From: Candidatus Saccharibacteria bacterium oral taxon 488
GTDB taxonomy: Bacteria > Patescibacteriota > Saccharimonadia > Saccharimonadales > Saccharimonadaceae
Direction of reading: 5' to 3'
DNA length: 64,000 nucleotides
Assembly (NCBI GenBank): GCA_013099195.1
Contig: CP039999.1
Location: 372,001 to 436,000 of the forward strand
The notes beneath the pieces are model-generated. The model saw only the letters and a program-made list of their open reading frames with translations, was not told where the DNA came from and did not search any database. Positions 23,437 through 31,950 of the stretch are shown here, piece by piece; within the stretch, counting starts at the first letter, position 1, and each line of letters begins with the position of its first letter. A program made the translations under genes and the position numbers.

Positions 23437-25152
23437 CTAGTCTTTTGTCTCGTCACTCCAGGTGGAAGGCATGATACCAGATACACTCTCGATTGGCACA
23501 AGGTACACAAGTCCCCTACCGCTCACGTCTTTGATTTGTAGCATTGGCTGCCCCTGGCTGAGTGGGAAATCTGCTATTGACATTATCTTTTCTTCGCGCT
23601 CGGCCATCTCTGGTATGACGAGGTTGATGGTGTCGCCGCAAATCTCAAATGGCTCTTCGTCGGGTTCAGATATCGCGGCCGGTAGCTCGGCGATTTCCTC
23701 TGGTGAGTATGAGCCTGACTGGTAGATATTGATGTCGATTGCCCAATACTTCTTCGCCATACAGGACACCAGATTTCCTCGGTATAACGTATCAAAAATA
23801 TGATTTAGCTCTGATCGCGCCTCGTCGATAACGTCCTCAAGCATTTTTTGCTGCTGCCCAGGGCGGGCGTTTGTAAACCCCTTGCTCGTAATGAGTTCGG
23901 TCGCAAGGGCTGCGGTGTTATGCAAATTATCAATCAAGTCTCGGTCGGGTTTAGACGGTATGATATCCGGATCATCCTGACGAATACATTTATTGAGGTA
24001 TATGTTATCGGGAATGATAAAGAGTAAATCGTCGGGTGATTTGTCGTCAATATTTTCTAGGACGATAACCAGTCGCTCCTTGCCATTTACCTCAAACATA
24101 TCAAATCCATCAGATCGCAGTTGGGTGAACGAGGTGATCTCACCGCGAATATCACCTGAGGGCGTCTGTCGGTAGACAATGCCCTGTCCGGAAAATACGC
24201 CGTTTTCACAAAAATCGCTACCAACGACAGTCTCTAAGTCGTTCATTAGTTTGTCAAAATCATCTTCATCAGAATAAGCTGTCGTGTCTTCAATTTTATG
24301 TATTATATTTCGCGTTACCTCGTCATTTAAGAAATCAATAACGTTGATGCTTTCGTTGGCGTCAACTGGTTCGTCGGTTATTTCAATGTCAATGATATTC
24401 TTACGCGAGATAGCGTGAGCTACACCATTAAGGTCGATTATTTCAAAATATGGATAATTGTCCTCCATCGCTACGGAAATATATTGAGCGCTAATAGTGT
24501 CATTATCATATCTTAGGTTGGGGTGTAGCGTTACGATTGATACAGTATTATCGTTGGCGATGGCGTCGAGATAGTTGTTGATATTGTCGAGCGTATTTTG
24601 GATGAGCATGGCCTGCTCTTCGGGTGAAGCGATCTGATAGCGTCGTTTCGCCAGTAGGACGTCAATTTCACGGACTTGGCTCAAAATATACGAGAACGTA
24701 TCTCTGGGTTTCTCATTTGATATGAATTTGTCGACATCAAATTGTAATAATGTTTCTGGTGACAGCGGGATAGCTTTCTCGCCAATTGCTAGTGCGACGA
24801 CGCGTTGTTCGGTGGTGACATTAACTCCAGCAACGCACTCTTCAGTCGAAACGGTTGTATAAGTAAACGGTCCTAGCTCGCCATTCGTCTGTTCAACACC
24901 AAGCCCCCCGTCTGGTAATTCGTGAGCAATTGTGACAGTGGCCGCTTCACCGAGGTACTGCGGGTCGAAATAACATGTCGAGAAATCTAGCGTTAGCTGG
25001 CCGGGGTGATATTTTGGTGGTATGTCCTCTGGTTTTTCACTACTGTATGCGGCGAGGTCTCGGTTGATGCTTTTGATATTGTCCCAAAACGATGGATCGT
25101 ATAGCTCCGAGAGTAAATCTATCCGGGTTGCTTTTAATCGGTCATGTTCCAT
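23437..25152 (-). CDS. Large orphan protein, 571 aa, unknown function
   Basis: Acidic, soluble, no signal peptide, no membrane segment and no motif I recognise. It starts MEHDRLKATRIDLLSELYDP. The body has many short beta-like strands broken by Asp/Asn/Glu-rich turns (e.g. ITDEPVDANESINVIDFLND) and ends in a region with RGLVYLVPIESVSG. Codon third positions look more A/T-rich than in neighbouring eno or rplA, which may indicate lower expression or a different history. TTGCCC-17-TATAAC with the -10 seven bases before the ATG predicts a leaderless mRNA. It splits rplA from rplK. Confidence 0.7.
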   Translation of the reverse strand: MEHDRLKATRIDLLSELYDPSFWDNIKSINRDLAAYSSEKPEDIPPKYHPGQLTLDFSTCYFDPQYLGEAATVTIAHELPDGGLGVEQTNGELGPFTYTTVSTEECVAGVNVTTEQRVVALAIGEKAIPLSPETLLQFDVDKFISNEKPRDTFSYILSQVREIDVLLAKRRYQIASPEEQAMLIQNTLDNINNYLDAIANDNTVSIVTLHPNLRYDNDTISAQYISVAMEDNYPYFEIIDLNGVAHAISRKNIIDIEITDEPVDANESINVIDFLNDEVTRNIIHKIEDTTAYSDEDDFDKLMNDLETVVGSDFCENGVFSGQGIVYRQTPSGDIRGEITSFTQLRSDGFDMFEVNGKERLVIVLENIDDKSPDDLLFIIPDNIYLNKCIRQDDPDIIPSKPDRDLIDNLHNTAALATELITSKGFTNARPGQQQKMLEDVIDEARSELNHIFDTLYRGNLVSCMAKKYWAIDINIYQSGSYSPEEIAELPAAISEPDEEPFEICGDTINLVIPEMAEREEKIMSIADFPLSQGQPMLQIKDVSGRGLVYLVPIESVSGIMPSTWSDETKD

Positions 25153-25264
25153 GGGATTAGTTATATACTACCACTGTTGTTAGGGCAAGCATGAGTTATT
25201 TAAGCATGGTAATATGGTGCTGATCTGCGGCAATGAGGCGGTGCATCTATAGTCTATAATCCGC

Positions 25265-25301
25265 TTGCCCCTGCTCTTTCGTCTCTGCTACAATAGCGAG
25301 T
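25265..25301 (+). promoter_or_regulatory. Leaderless eno promoter
   Basis: TTGCCC (25265-25270), 18-bp spacer, TACAAT (25289-25294), then seven bases to the ATG. No Shine-Dalgarno is present. Confidence 0.72.
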
Positions 25302-26591
25302 ATGAACAATATCACAATCACAGACATTCACGCACGACAAATTTTAGATTCTCGGGGCAATCCGACGGTGGAGGCCGATGTTCGGCTGAGCGATGGCTCG
25401 TTCGGGCGGGCGGCGGTGCCGTCGGGCGCCAGCACTGGTTCGCACGAGGCGGTCGAGCTGCGTGACGGCGACTTGGCGTATGGTGGCAAGGGTGTGCTCA
25501 AGGCAGTTGAGCATGTCAATGTTGAGATTGCGCGGGCGCTGCGCGGCATGGATCCATTTGCGCAACATCGGGTTGACGAGCGGATGCGACAGCTGGACGG
25601 TACACTGAACAAGGGGCGGCTTGGAGCGAATGCGATCCTAGCGGTCAGCCTAGCAGTTGCCAAGGCGGCGGCTGAGTCTAAGGGTATTGAGCTTTTCGTC
25701 TATGTCAATCAGCTGGCGAATGCCGGCACGATGAGCCTGCCGATGCCGATGATTAATGTGATGAACGGTGGGCAGCATGCGCTGGGTGCTACTGATATTC
25801 AGGAATATATGATTATCCCGGTCGGCGCGTCGACGTTTGAGGATGCGATGCGGATGAGTGCCGAGGTGTTTCACGCGCTGGCGAAGGTGCTCAAGGCTGA
25901 GGGCTACCCGACGACCGTTGGTGATGAAGGTGGCTACGCGCCGCATGTGCGCGGCGGCAATATGGAGCCGGTCAAGCTGCTGGCACGGGCGATTCAGCAG
26001 GCTGGCTACAAGTTGGAGCAGGACTTTGCCTTTGCTCTTGACGTGGCTTCAAGTGAGTTTCACGAGGGCAATGGCCAGTATCGGCTGGAGACGGAGCATC
26101 GCACGCTGGATGTGACTGGCATGATCAAGATGTACAAACAGCTGCGGGCTGAGTATCCGGTGGTGTCGATCGAGGATGGGCTGGATGAGGAAGCCTGGCA
26201 CGACTGGCAGACGCTGACGACGGAGCTTGGCTCGACGACGCAGCTGGTCGGTGATGATTTGTTGGTGACGAATGTGATGCGGCTGGACCGGGCGATCGCT
26301 GAAAAGGCTGGTAACGCGATTTTAATCAAGCCAAATCAAATCGGTACGTTGAGCGAGACGATTCAGGCGGTGATGATGGCGAAAAAGGCCGGCTGGAATA
26401 CGGTGATGAGCCACCGCTCGGGCGAGACTGAGGATGTGACCATTGCTCATCTGGCGGTCGGACTCGGTACGGGCCAGATCAAGACCGGCTCGATGTCGCG
26501 CTCAGAGCGTATCGCCAAGTACAACGAGCTGATGCGTATCGCCGAGATGCGACCAGAGCTAGAGCTGGTGCGGCCGTTCAAGCAGTCGTAG
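25302..26591 (+). CDS. eno: Enolase
   Basis: 429 aa, full length. Converts 2-phosphoglycerate to phosphoenolpyruvate in glycolysis. It begins with the conserved ARQILDSRGNPTVEADV, then PSGASTGSHEAVELRDGD and GDEGGYAPHV. Mg2+ ligands occur in FALDVASSEF, SIEDGLDEEAW and LVGDDLLVTN. The active-site region IKPNQIGTLSET and the C-terminal SHRSGETED follow. Encoded opposite to the surrounding ribosomal genes, between a large orphan and a tsaC-like gene. The predicted mRNA is leaderless. Confidence 0.98.
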   Translation: MNNITITDIHARQILDSRGNPTVEADVRLSDGSFGRAAVPSGASTGSHEAVELRDGDLAYGGKGVLKAVEHVNVEIARALRGMDPFAQHRVDERMRQLDGTLNKGRLGANAILAVSLAVAKAAAESKGIELFVYVNQLANAGTMSLPMPMINVMNGGQHALGATDIQEYMIIPVGASTFEDAMRMSAEVFHALAKVLKAEGYPTTVGDEGGYAPHVRGGNMEPVKLLARAIQQAGYKLEQDFAFALDVASSEFHEGNGQYRLETEHRTLDVTGMIKMYKQLRAEYPVVSIEDGLDEEAWHDWQTLTTELGSTTQLVGDDLLVTNVMRLDRAIAEKAGNAILIKPNQIGTLSETIQAVMMAKKAGWNTVMSHRSGETEDVTIAHLAVGLGTGQIKTGSMSRSERIAKYNELMRIAEMRPELELVRPFKQS

Positions 26592-26642
26592 TTCATAGGC
26601 TACGAGACAAGACGTCGGGCGCCTGGTTGGCTGTAGTGGAAA

Positions 26643-27203
26643 TTATTGCCGCAAGGCAACCAGCTGCCCCTCATCAGTAAATTTGATGATCCGTGAAGGC
26701 ATTACCCCCTTAATTTCCCCGCCGTCAACGTAGACAGCCACCTCATCGCCAAAATACGCGGTTGCCTCATTGACTGTGGTGGCCGGTAGTTGCTCGCCGG
26801 GGTTAGCGCTTGGTGCGAGCAGTGGACCGACCAGCTGAATCAGCTCAGACAATGCTGTGTCTGGTGGTACGGCACGAAATGCCAAGGTCGCGTCAGTACG
26901 TACTAGGTGCGGCATAAAGTCGGGGCTGACCCTGGCAGCAATAGTGGTCGGCCGTTCGCAGTACAGCTGGTCATAGATATGCCGCTGCTTGGTGGTGAGT
27001 TCGGGAATGTTGTCGGCGCTACTAAGCAGGATGATGCAGGATTTGGTGCGGTCACGCTGGCGTACGCGGTACAGCTCATCAACTGCCCTCGGGCTATCAG
27101 CTCGAGCGAGCAGACCATAAATAGTGTCAGTTGGCGCCACGACGAGTTTGTCGGCTCGTAGCGCCTCGATAACGGCAGTATCAAGTAAGTTTTTGGTGAT
27201 CAC
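26643..27203 (-). CDS. tsaC: Sua5/YrdC-domain protein, probable threonylcarbamoyl-AMP synthase
   Basis: 186 aa. The YrdC fold is shown by VVAPTDTIYGLLARAD, RVRQRDRTKSCIILLSS, LAFRAVPPD and LLAPSANPGEQLPATT. It should make threonylcarbamoyl-adenylate for the t6A modification at tRNA position 37. I start at the GTG at 27203: TGG-TATAAT (27210-27215) ends six bases before it, and any longer frame would run through this promoter. The C-terminal Sua5 extension is absent, so it is the short TsaC/YrdC form. Confidence 0.86.
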   Translation of the reverse strand: MITKNLLDTAVIEALRADKLVVAPTDTIYGLLARADSPRAVDELYRVRQRDRTKSCIILLSSADNIPELTTKQRHIYDQLYCERPTTIAARVSPDFMPHLVRTDATLAFRAVPPDTALSELIQLVGPLLAPSANPGEQLPATTVNEATAYFGDEVAVYVDGGEIKGVMPSRIIKFTDEGQLVALRQ

Positions 27204-27270
27204 CAAATGATTATACCACAATAAAATTGCCCCCACGGCAGGGAGCAATTTTGGATGAACAAGACGTAAA

Positions 27271-27696
27271 TTAGTCGGCGACTTCTACGCCCATTGAGCG
27301 AGCGGAACCAGCAACGACTTTCATCGCGCCTTCGATGTCGATGGCGTTTAGCTGATCCATTTTTGCTTCAGCAATTTCCTGAAGCTGAGCGCGAGTGATT
27401 GTGCCAACTTTCTCGGCGTGCGGCTTGCCTGAACCCTTTTGAATGCCGGCTTTTTCGCGGATCATGTCATCGACTGGCTGACCAAGCGATTTCCACGTAA
27501 AGGTGCGGTCTTCGAACACCTGAATATGGACGATAACGTCCTTGCCCATCATATCTTTGGTGGCGTCATTGAATGGATTGATGAAATCCATCATGTTCAG
27601 CCCCCACTGACCGAGGGTTGAGCCGACTGGTGGCCCGGCGGTTGCTCGTCCGGCAGGGATGCGTAATTTTAGATTACCGATAACTTTCTTTGCCAT
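27271..27696 (-). CDS. rplK: 50S ribosomal protein L11
   Basis: 141 aa, usual length. IPAGRATAGPPVGSTLGQWGLN and the C-terminal RNA-binding domain ending GSARSMGVEVAD are clear. It forms the GTPase-associated centre with 23S rRNA. AGAGGAAA lies before the ATG, and it has its own promoter (TTGTAT 27755-27760, 17 bp, TATAAT 27732-27737). It is cut off from nusG upstream and rplA downstream by unrelated genes. Confidence 0.97.
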   Translation of the reverse strand: MAKKVIGNLKLRIPAGRATAGPPVGSTLGQWGLNMMDFINPFNDATKDMMGKDVIVHIQVFEDRTFTWKSLGQPVDDMIREKAGIQKGSGKPHAEKVGTITRAQLQEIAEAKMDQLNAIDIEGAMKVVAGSARSMGVEVAD

Positions 27697-27731
27697 AGTT
27701 TCCTCTTATTTTTTCCGTGCGTAACCACTGT

Positions 27732-27762
27732 ATTATAACGAAAATTGTGCTAGAATACAAGC
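27732..27762. promoter_or_regulatory. Overlapping divergent promoters of rplK and a membrane protein gene
   Basis: On the minus strand TTGTAT (27755-27760)-17-TATAAT (27732-27737) drives rplK. On the plus strand TGC-TAGAAT (27751-27756) ends six bases before the ATG at 27763. The plus -10 box overlaps the minus -35 box, so only one polymerase can bind at a time. Confidence 0.62.
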
Positions 27763-28332
27763 ATGAACGCTCGCAGCATCAAGCCGGTTCGTCGCCTGAT
27801 CAACATGTTTGGGGCGCTCGCCTACAGCCTGTTAATCTTCACTTATGCGGTTATCGTCGGTGCTGGGTTGTTGTGGCTGGCGCGTAGTGGCCTACTCATG
27901 CAGCTCGGTGTATCGCCAGAGACAGTCCAGCCGGCACCCACCCCGCCGACCACGCCGAGCGATACGACGCCTCGTGCGGTACCGTTTCTCCTTCAGGTGG
28001 TGCAGCTGGTACTGATGTCGGTAATGACGGTGGCGGTTTTGGGTGTGGTGGTGATGCTGCCGTATTGGCTGGGGCGCTGCGGCTCGTATCTATTGAAGCG
28101 CAGCATTCGATTATGTCACAGCCAAGTGACGCTGGCGACCCTGTTGTTCGGCAAGATATTGGCGTGTGGCATCGGGACGGTGCCAGTGCTGATCATGGCG
28201 ATGTATGATGCTAGGCAGTGGCCGATCGCGGCGGTGCTGCTGGGGATGATTACGGTGGCGCTAGTCCTCTTTGCCACACAACACTACCTCGCCAAAAGTA
28301 GCGAGGTAGTTGAAGCCAAAGATGTCTGGTAG
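27763..28332 (+). CDS. Hypothetical membrane protein, about four TM helices
   Basis: 189 aa. Hydrophobic segments are at about 19-42, 74-102, 125-148 and 153-172, with a Pro/Thr-rich loop between the first two (QPAPTPPTTPSDTTP). No family recognised. It is inserted on the opposite strand between nusG and rplK, genes that are normally adjacent. A 10-bp inverted repeat ACTACCTCGC/GCGAGGTAGT lies in the last codons but lacks a T-run. Confidence 0.72.
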   Translation: MNARSIKPVRRLINMFGALAYSLLIFTYAVIVGAGLLWLARSGLLMQLGVSPETVQPAPTPPTTPSDTTPRAVPFLLQVVQLVLMSVMTVAVLGVVVMLPYWLGRCGSYLLKRSIRLCHSQVTLATLLFGKILACGIGTVPVLIMAMYDARQWPIAAVLLGMITVALVLFATQHYLAKSSEVVEAKDVW

Positions 28333-28371
28333 CTTGGTGGTGTATCACCGCGCAGCCAGATGATCAGGTGG

Positions 28372-28917
28372 CTAGACTTTCTTGACCTGCAGCGCGTCCA
28401 GCTCGACCGGTGTATCGCGGCCAAACATGCTGACCATAACTTTAATTTTGCCCTTGATGGCATCAATTTCTGCGATTGACCCATCAAAGCCTTTGAACGG
28501 CCCGTCAATGATGGAGACCACTTCACCGACTGAGAAATCGATCTGATGCTTTGGTTCTTCGACACCCATGCGCTTTTTGATTTTGGCAATTTCTTTGTCC
28601 GACACCGGTGTTGGCGTGGTGTCAGCACCAACGAAGCCAGTCACACCCGGCGTGTTGCGGACAATGTACCAGGTCTCGTCGGTCAGCTTCATCTCGACCA
28701 ACACATAGCCCTGAAAGATCTTGGCATCGACAACCTTGCGCTTGCCGTTTTTGATCTGAATTTGCTTTTCTTTCGGCACCATGACGTCGAAGATTTTGTC
28801 GGCCATGTCGACGCCGTTGATGCGCTGGCGGATGGATTCAGCAACCTTTTCCTCGTAGCCCGAGTAGGTGTGAATGGCGTACCACGAGCGAGTTGAATCG
28901 TAGCGATTTGATGACAT
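28372..28917 (-). CDS. nusG: Transcription termination/antitermination protein NusG
   Basis: 181 aa. NGN domain (WYAIHTYSGYEEKVAESI, PGVTGFVG) and the C-terminal KOW domain (FSVGEVVSIIDGPFKGFDGSI) with the usual linker. It binds RNA polymerase and links it to Rho or the ribosome. Follows secE by 12 bases, the classic pair. Confidence 0.97.
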   Translation of the reverse strand: MSSNRYDSTRSWYAIHTYSGYEEKVAESIRQRINGVDMADKIFDVMVPKEKQIQIKNGKRKVVDAKIFQGYVLVEMKLTDETWYIVRNTPGVTGFVGADTTPTPVSDKEIAKIKKRMGVEEPKHQIDFSVGEVVSIIDGPFKGFDGSIAEIDAIKGKIKVMVSMFGRDTPVELDALQVKKV

Positions 28918-28929
28918 AATTTCCCTTTC

Positions 28930-29316
28930 CTATTTCAAAATTTGATTAAAGCCCCAGTTAAAGCCGGCGTCAAGCAGCAAGATCAGCACCACGAAGATCA
29001 ACGTAAACACCAGCACTGCTGCCGTCATGCTCCAGGTTGCTGAGCGAGTCGGCCAGCGTACCAGCTTGAGCTCCTGCCACGCGCCCTTGAAATAGCCAAC
29101 GTCGCCTGATTTTTTGGCGGATTTTTTGGCCGTGGTTTTTGGTTGTTTTGGTGAGGTGCTGGTCGCTGTCACCGTTTTTTTGGCGGTCTTACTGGTGGTT
29201 TTTTTGGTGGTTGTAGTTGCTTTTGATTTATGTGGTGACGGCTGCTTCGTCTCGTCATCTTTCGCGGTGATGCGGCGAACTCTCGTCTTTGATTCTGCTG
29301 CGTTTTTTTGTGCCAT
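28930..29316 (-). CDS. secE: Preprotein translocase subunit SecE with long basic N-terminus
   Basis: 128 aa. The SecE core is at the C-terminus: amphipathic YFKGAWQELKLVRWPTR followed by one membrane helix (MTAAVLVFTLIFVVLILLLD). The first ~70 residues are a low-complexity tail of Lys, Thr, Ser and Ala, like a disordered basic arm. I start at the ATG at 29316 with GGGAGAAACT before it; a TTG four codons earlier would lie inside that ribosome-binding site. The SecYEG partner secY is in this window. Confidence 0.93.
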   Translation of the reverse strand: MAQKNAAESKTRVRRITAKDDETKQPSPHKSKATTTTKKTTSKTAKKTVTATSTSPKQPKTTAKKSAKKSGDVGYFKGAWQELKLVRWPTRSATWSMTAAVLVFTLIFVVLILLLDAGFNWGFNQILK

Positions 29317-29334
29317 AGTTTCTCCCAATTTAAA

Positions 29335-29392
29335 AGTCTGCTTCTTAGCAGACTGTCAAGTCTATTGTAGCGTGTCCGGGCCGTGATTGCAA
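29335..29392 (-). promoter_or_regulatory. secE promoter with terminator-like hairpin in the leader
   Basis: TTGCAA (29387-29392), 17 bp, TACAAT (29364-29369). Right after the predicted start comes AGTCTGCT-AAGA-AGCAGACT (29335-29354) with TTTTAAATT behind it, a perfect 8-bp stem. It may terminate read-through from the histidine kinase gene, or act as an attenuator of secE-nusG. Confidence 0.65.
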
Positions 29393-29400
29393 GGGCGGTC

Positions 29401-30531
29401 TCACGCGGACGTGGGCGGATCAGCCAGCTCAAAGCTAAATGTTGAGCCATGATTGAGTCGGCTTTTGACAGAGATGGTGCAGCCGAGTTTGTGCGCCAAT
29501 TTGCTCGCAACGTACAGTCCCAGTCCGGTGCCGCTGGTCTCGCGGGTGCGATAATCCTCGGCCCGGTAAAATCGCTGGAAAATCTTTTTTTGGTCAGTCT
29601 TGCCGATGCCTATCCCGGTATCGATTACCGCAAATTGTACGGCACCGTTACGCCGGTGCATCCGCAGCGTCACCCCGCCACGAGGCGTGTATTTAATGGC
29701 GTTTATGATGAAGTTTTGTAATAGCTCGGTCAAGTACAGCCGCGAAACCTTGATTACACCAATCTGCGCACTCACATCGAGGTCAAACCGCAACCCCTTC
29801 TCAGCCGCTCGCGGCGCAAACTCACTGTGTAACGTGCTAGCCAGCTCCATCAGATTAATCGTCTCCGTCTCGTCCGCCGCCCCACGTTCAGCGCGCGATA
29901 GGGTGCCAAGGTCATTGATCATTTTAGCGAGGAACATCACTTGATCGTGCGCCGCCACCAGTGCTTCGTGTACCTTTTGGGTGTAGCCTTTCTCGGCGAG
30001 CAGTCGAGCGTTATCAAGCGCTCCCTCGGCAATGGCTACCGGTGTGCGCAGTTCGTGGCTAACGACACTGATAAACTCATCACGCTCCTCTTCGAGACTT
30101 TTTATCTTGGTGACGTCACGCAGAATCAGCACATAACCGTCAGTACTCGAGCTGCCGCCCAAAATCGGCGCAAAGGTTGCCTCCAGTCGCAAATGATCGC
30201 CATCACTGAGCGGCATGATCAGATCGTCACGAGTACGGATTGACGGCGATTTGCTCAGTTCTTCAAATACATTGATTGGCGTTCTACCGAGCGTCTGTAA
30301 TTGAAATATCTCGTTAATGTGGTGGCCATGGAGTGTGGCGTTGGTGTCCAGTAGGCCGATCATCGCCGCATTATAAATCGTGATCACGCCGTGAGCATCA
30401 GTGCTTAGCACCGCATCAGTCAAGCTGTTTACCAATGTCATCATCTGGCTATGCTCTGGCGCGGCTTTCGTCTCATCGCGTCCGCATTGCTGACTGCGCC
30501 CCATGCGCCACGTGCCCATCCCTTGTTTCAT
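29401..30531 (-). CDS. Soluble PAS-containing sensor histidine kinase
   Basis: 376 aa. A PAS domain (~30-140: LTDAVLSTDAHGVITIYN) is followed by HisKA with SHELRTP (phosphorylated His159) and a HATPase_c domain with the N box (NFIINAIKYTP), DTGIGIG and GTGLGL. There is no membrane helix, so it should sense a cytoplasmic signal or bind a partner. No response regulator is adjacent. TGC-TATACT (30540-30545) ends eight bases before the ATG, implying a nearly leaderless mRNA. Confidence 0.9.
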   Translation of the reverse strand: MKQGMGTWRMGRSQQCGRDETKAAPEHSQMMTLVNSLTDAVLSTDAHGVITIYNAAMIGLLDTNATLHGHHINEIFQLQTLGRTPINVFEELSKSPSIRTRDDLIMPLSDGDHLRLEATFAPILGGSSSTDGYVLILRDVTKIKSLEEERDEFISVVSHELRTPVAIAEGALDNARLLAEKGYTQKVHEALVAAHDQVMFLAKMINDLGTLSRAERGAADETETINLMELASTLHSEFAPRAAEKGLRFDLDVSAQIGVIKVSRLYLTELLQNFIINAIKYTPRGGVTLRMHRRNGAVQFAVIDTGIGIGKTDQKKIFQRFYRAEDYRTRETSGTGLGLYVASKLAHKLGCTISVKSRLNHGSTFSFELADPPTSA

Positions 30532-30552
30532 ATGATTTTAGTATAGCACACG

Positions 30553-31251
30553 CTACACGTGCGGTGTATGGTTTTTCAGTGCCGCTCGGTGTGTTTTGTA
30601 GGCTGGGTCGATGGCCGCAACCTCTCGCCAAAAGGCGTCGGAGTGATTCATTTGGCGGGTGTGAGCTAGCTCATGTATCAGCACATAATCAAGCAGCTCA
30701 AACGGCAGGTTCATCAGTGCGATGTTCAGGCTAATCGTGCCGCGCGACGAGCAGCTGCCCCAACGGCTGGAGGCGTGCGTCAGCTTGACGGTTTGATAGG
30801 AAAAGCCGTGTTCCTCGGCCAGGAACTTCAGCCGCCGTGGCAGGTAACTTTTGGCTTCCTTGCGTAGCGCTGTGATGACGACTTCGCGAATGCGCTGCTG
30901 GATGGCTGGAGTAGCGATGTCGGTGCTGGGCGGTAGCTTGACGAGGATGCGGGTGCCGGAGCGCTTGATAATGAGTTCGGTGAGCGCAGGCTGGGTCTCG
31001 ATAATCAGGTGGTGGCTTTTACCAATTGATTGGTCGTGCATGTAGTAGTGACCTTGTTGATGCTCGCTCAGGAGCTCGCGAATACGCGGCCGGGATGATT
31101 TGATGAGCATTTTTGCGGCGAGCAGCGGTGCATACGTCGGCAAGCTGATCCGCAGCTGCCCGTTTGGCGCGACTTTCAGTGACGCCTGACGCGCCAAGTG
31201 CGAGCGCCTCACCGTGATTTCGCCAAACTCAGCATCAGTAATGGTTGGCAT
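30553..31251 (-). CDS. YgjP/DUF45-family metal-dependent hydrolase
   Basis: 232 aa. The zinc-metallopeptidase motif HELAH is at 193-197 with a third ligand candidate H203 (HTRQMNHSDAFW). The typical SSRWGSCSSRGTISLN precedes it. The N-terminal beta domain (VRRSHLARQASLKVAPNG) is as in YgjP. Substrate unknown. GGAG lies seven bases before the ATG, and the start follows the stop of the ATP-binding protein gene closely, so the two form an operon. Confidence 0.88.
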   Translation of the reverse strand: MPTITDAEFGEITVRRSHLARQASLKVAPNGQLRISLPTYAPLLAAKMLIKSSRPRIRELLSEHQQGHYYMHDQSIGKSHHLIIETQPALTELIIKRSGTRILVKLPPSTDIATPAIQQRIREVVITALRKEAKSYLPRRLKFLAEEHGFSYQTVKLTHASSRWGSCSSRGTISLNIALMNLPFELLDYVLIHELAHTRQMNHSDAFWREVAAIDPAYKTHRAALKNHTPHV

Positions 31252-31260
31252 GTATAACTC

Positions 31261-31854
31261 CTAGCTAACGCGAATACGACTGAACACTGGACGTTGCGGA
31301 CGGCGCTTGGAGGTATCAGCCTGGGCGGCCTGTGGTTGGGTTGGAGCGGCTGTAGTATTCGGGCGCACGTCAGCCAGGCGCTTGAGCAAGGTGCGCGCTT
31401 GGGTGTTATAGGTGTGACGACCACTGATGACGACGCATGGCTCGCTGGGGTGCGGCGATGAGAATTGTTTGATCTTAGTATCAAATGCCGCCTCGTCGTT
31501 ATCGTTGGCCTTGAGCCAGCGCATTTTGGCGGTAGCGAGGTCGGTTTGTACCCAGACAAAGAGAATCTTATAACCAGCAGCACGGGCTGTCTTGGCGAGC
31601 TCAACCCGCCAGGCTCGCTTCTCCGTTGCCCCTTCAAACACGATGGTTTGATGGGTCTTCATCAATTCTTTGAGCAGGGTGCCGCTCGCATAATTAACAG
31701 CCGCCTCATCATCGGATAATGCCGCTAAGATACCAGAGTCCAAATGCGGCGCATGAAACATCTCAGAAAACTCAGCCGCAAATTGCGACTTGCCCGCCCC
31801 CGGCACGCCCACCATGGCAATGATGTGAGGAGAAGAAAGTTGCAAAGGTTTCAT
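31261..31854 (-). CDS. AAA/P-loop kinase-like protein
   Basis: 197 aa. The P-loop GVPGAGKS (16-23) is followed by a short kinase-like fold with VFEGATEKRAWRVELA and WVQTDLATAKMRW. The C-terminal ~40 residues are a disordered Pro/Ala/Thr tail. It resembles zeta-toxin/polynucleotide-kinase-like small P-loop enzymes, but the substrate cannot be told. I start at the ATG at 31854 because TATACT (31862-31867) ends seven bases upstream; the longer frame would read through the promoter. Confidence 0.75.
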   Translation of the reverse strand: MKPLQLSSPHIIAMVGVPGAGKSQFAAEFSEMFHAPHLDSGILAALSDDEAAVNYASGTLLKELMKTHQTIVFEGATEKRAWRVELAKTARAAGYKILFVWVQTDLATAKMRWLKANDNDEAAFDTKIKQFSSPHPSEPCVVISGRHTYNTQARTLLKRLADVRPNTTAAPTQPQAAQADTSKRRPQRPVFSRIRVS

Positions 31855-31870
31855 ATATGTTAGTATACAC

Positions 31871-31898
31871 AAAAAATCCCCCTTATCCAAGGGGGATT
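31871..31898 (-). terminator. Terminator of the LPxTG protein gene
   Basis: AATCCCCCTT-GGAT-AAGGGGGATT, a perfect 10-bp stem, followed by TTTT on the minus strand. It overlaps the promoter of the next gene. Confidence 0.88.
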
Positions 31899-31950
31899 CT
31901 CGCCTGAAACCTCGCGCTTCAGAATATAGATTCTCGGAGCGGTCAGTCTC

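Noticed and set aside
28285..28312. 10-bp inverted repeat as a terminator of the membrane protein gene or nusG
   Set aside because: No T-run on either strand and it lies inside codons; kept only as a remark in the gene entry.
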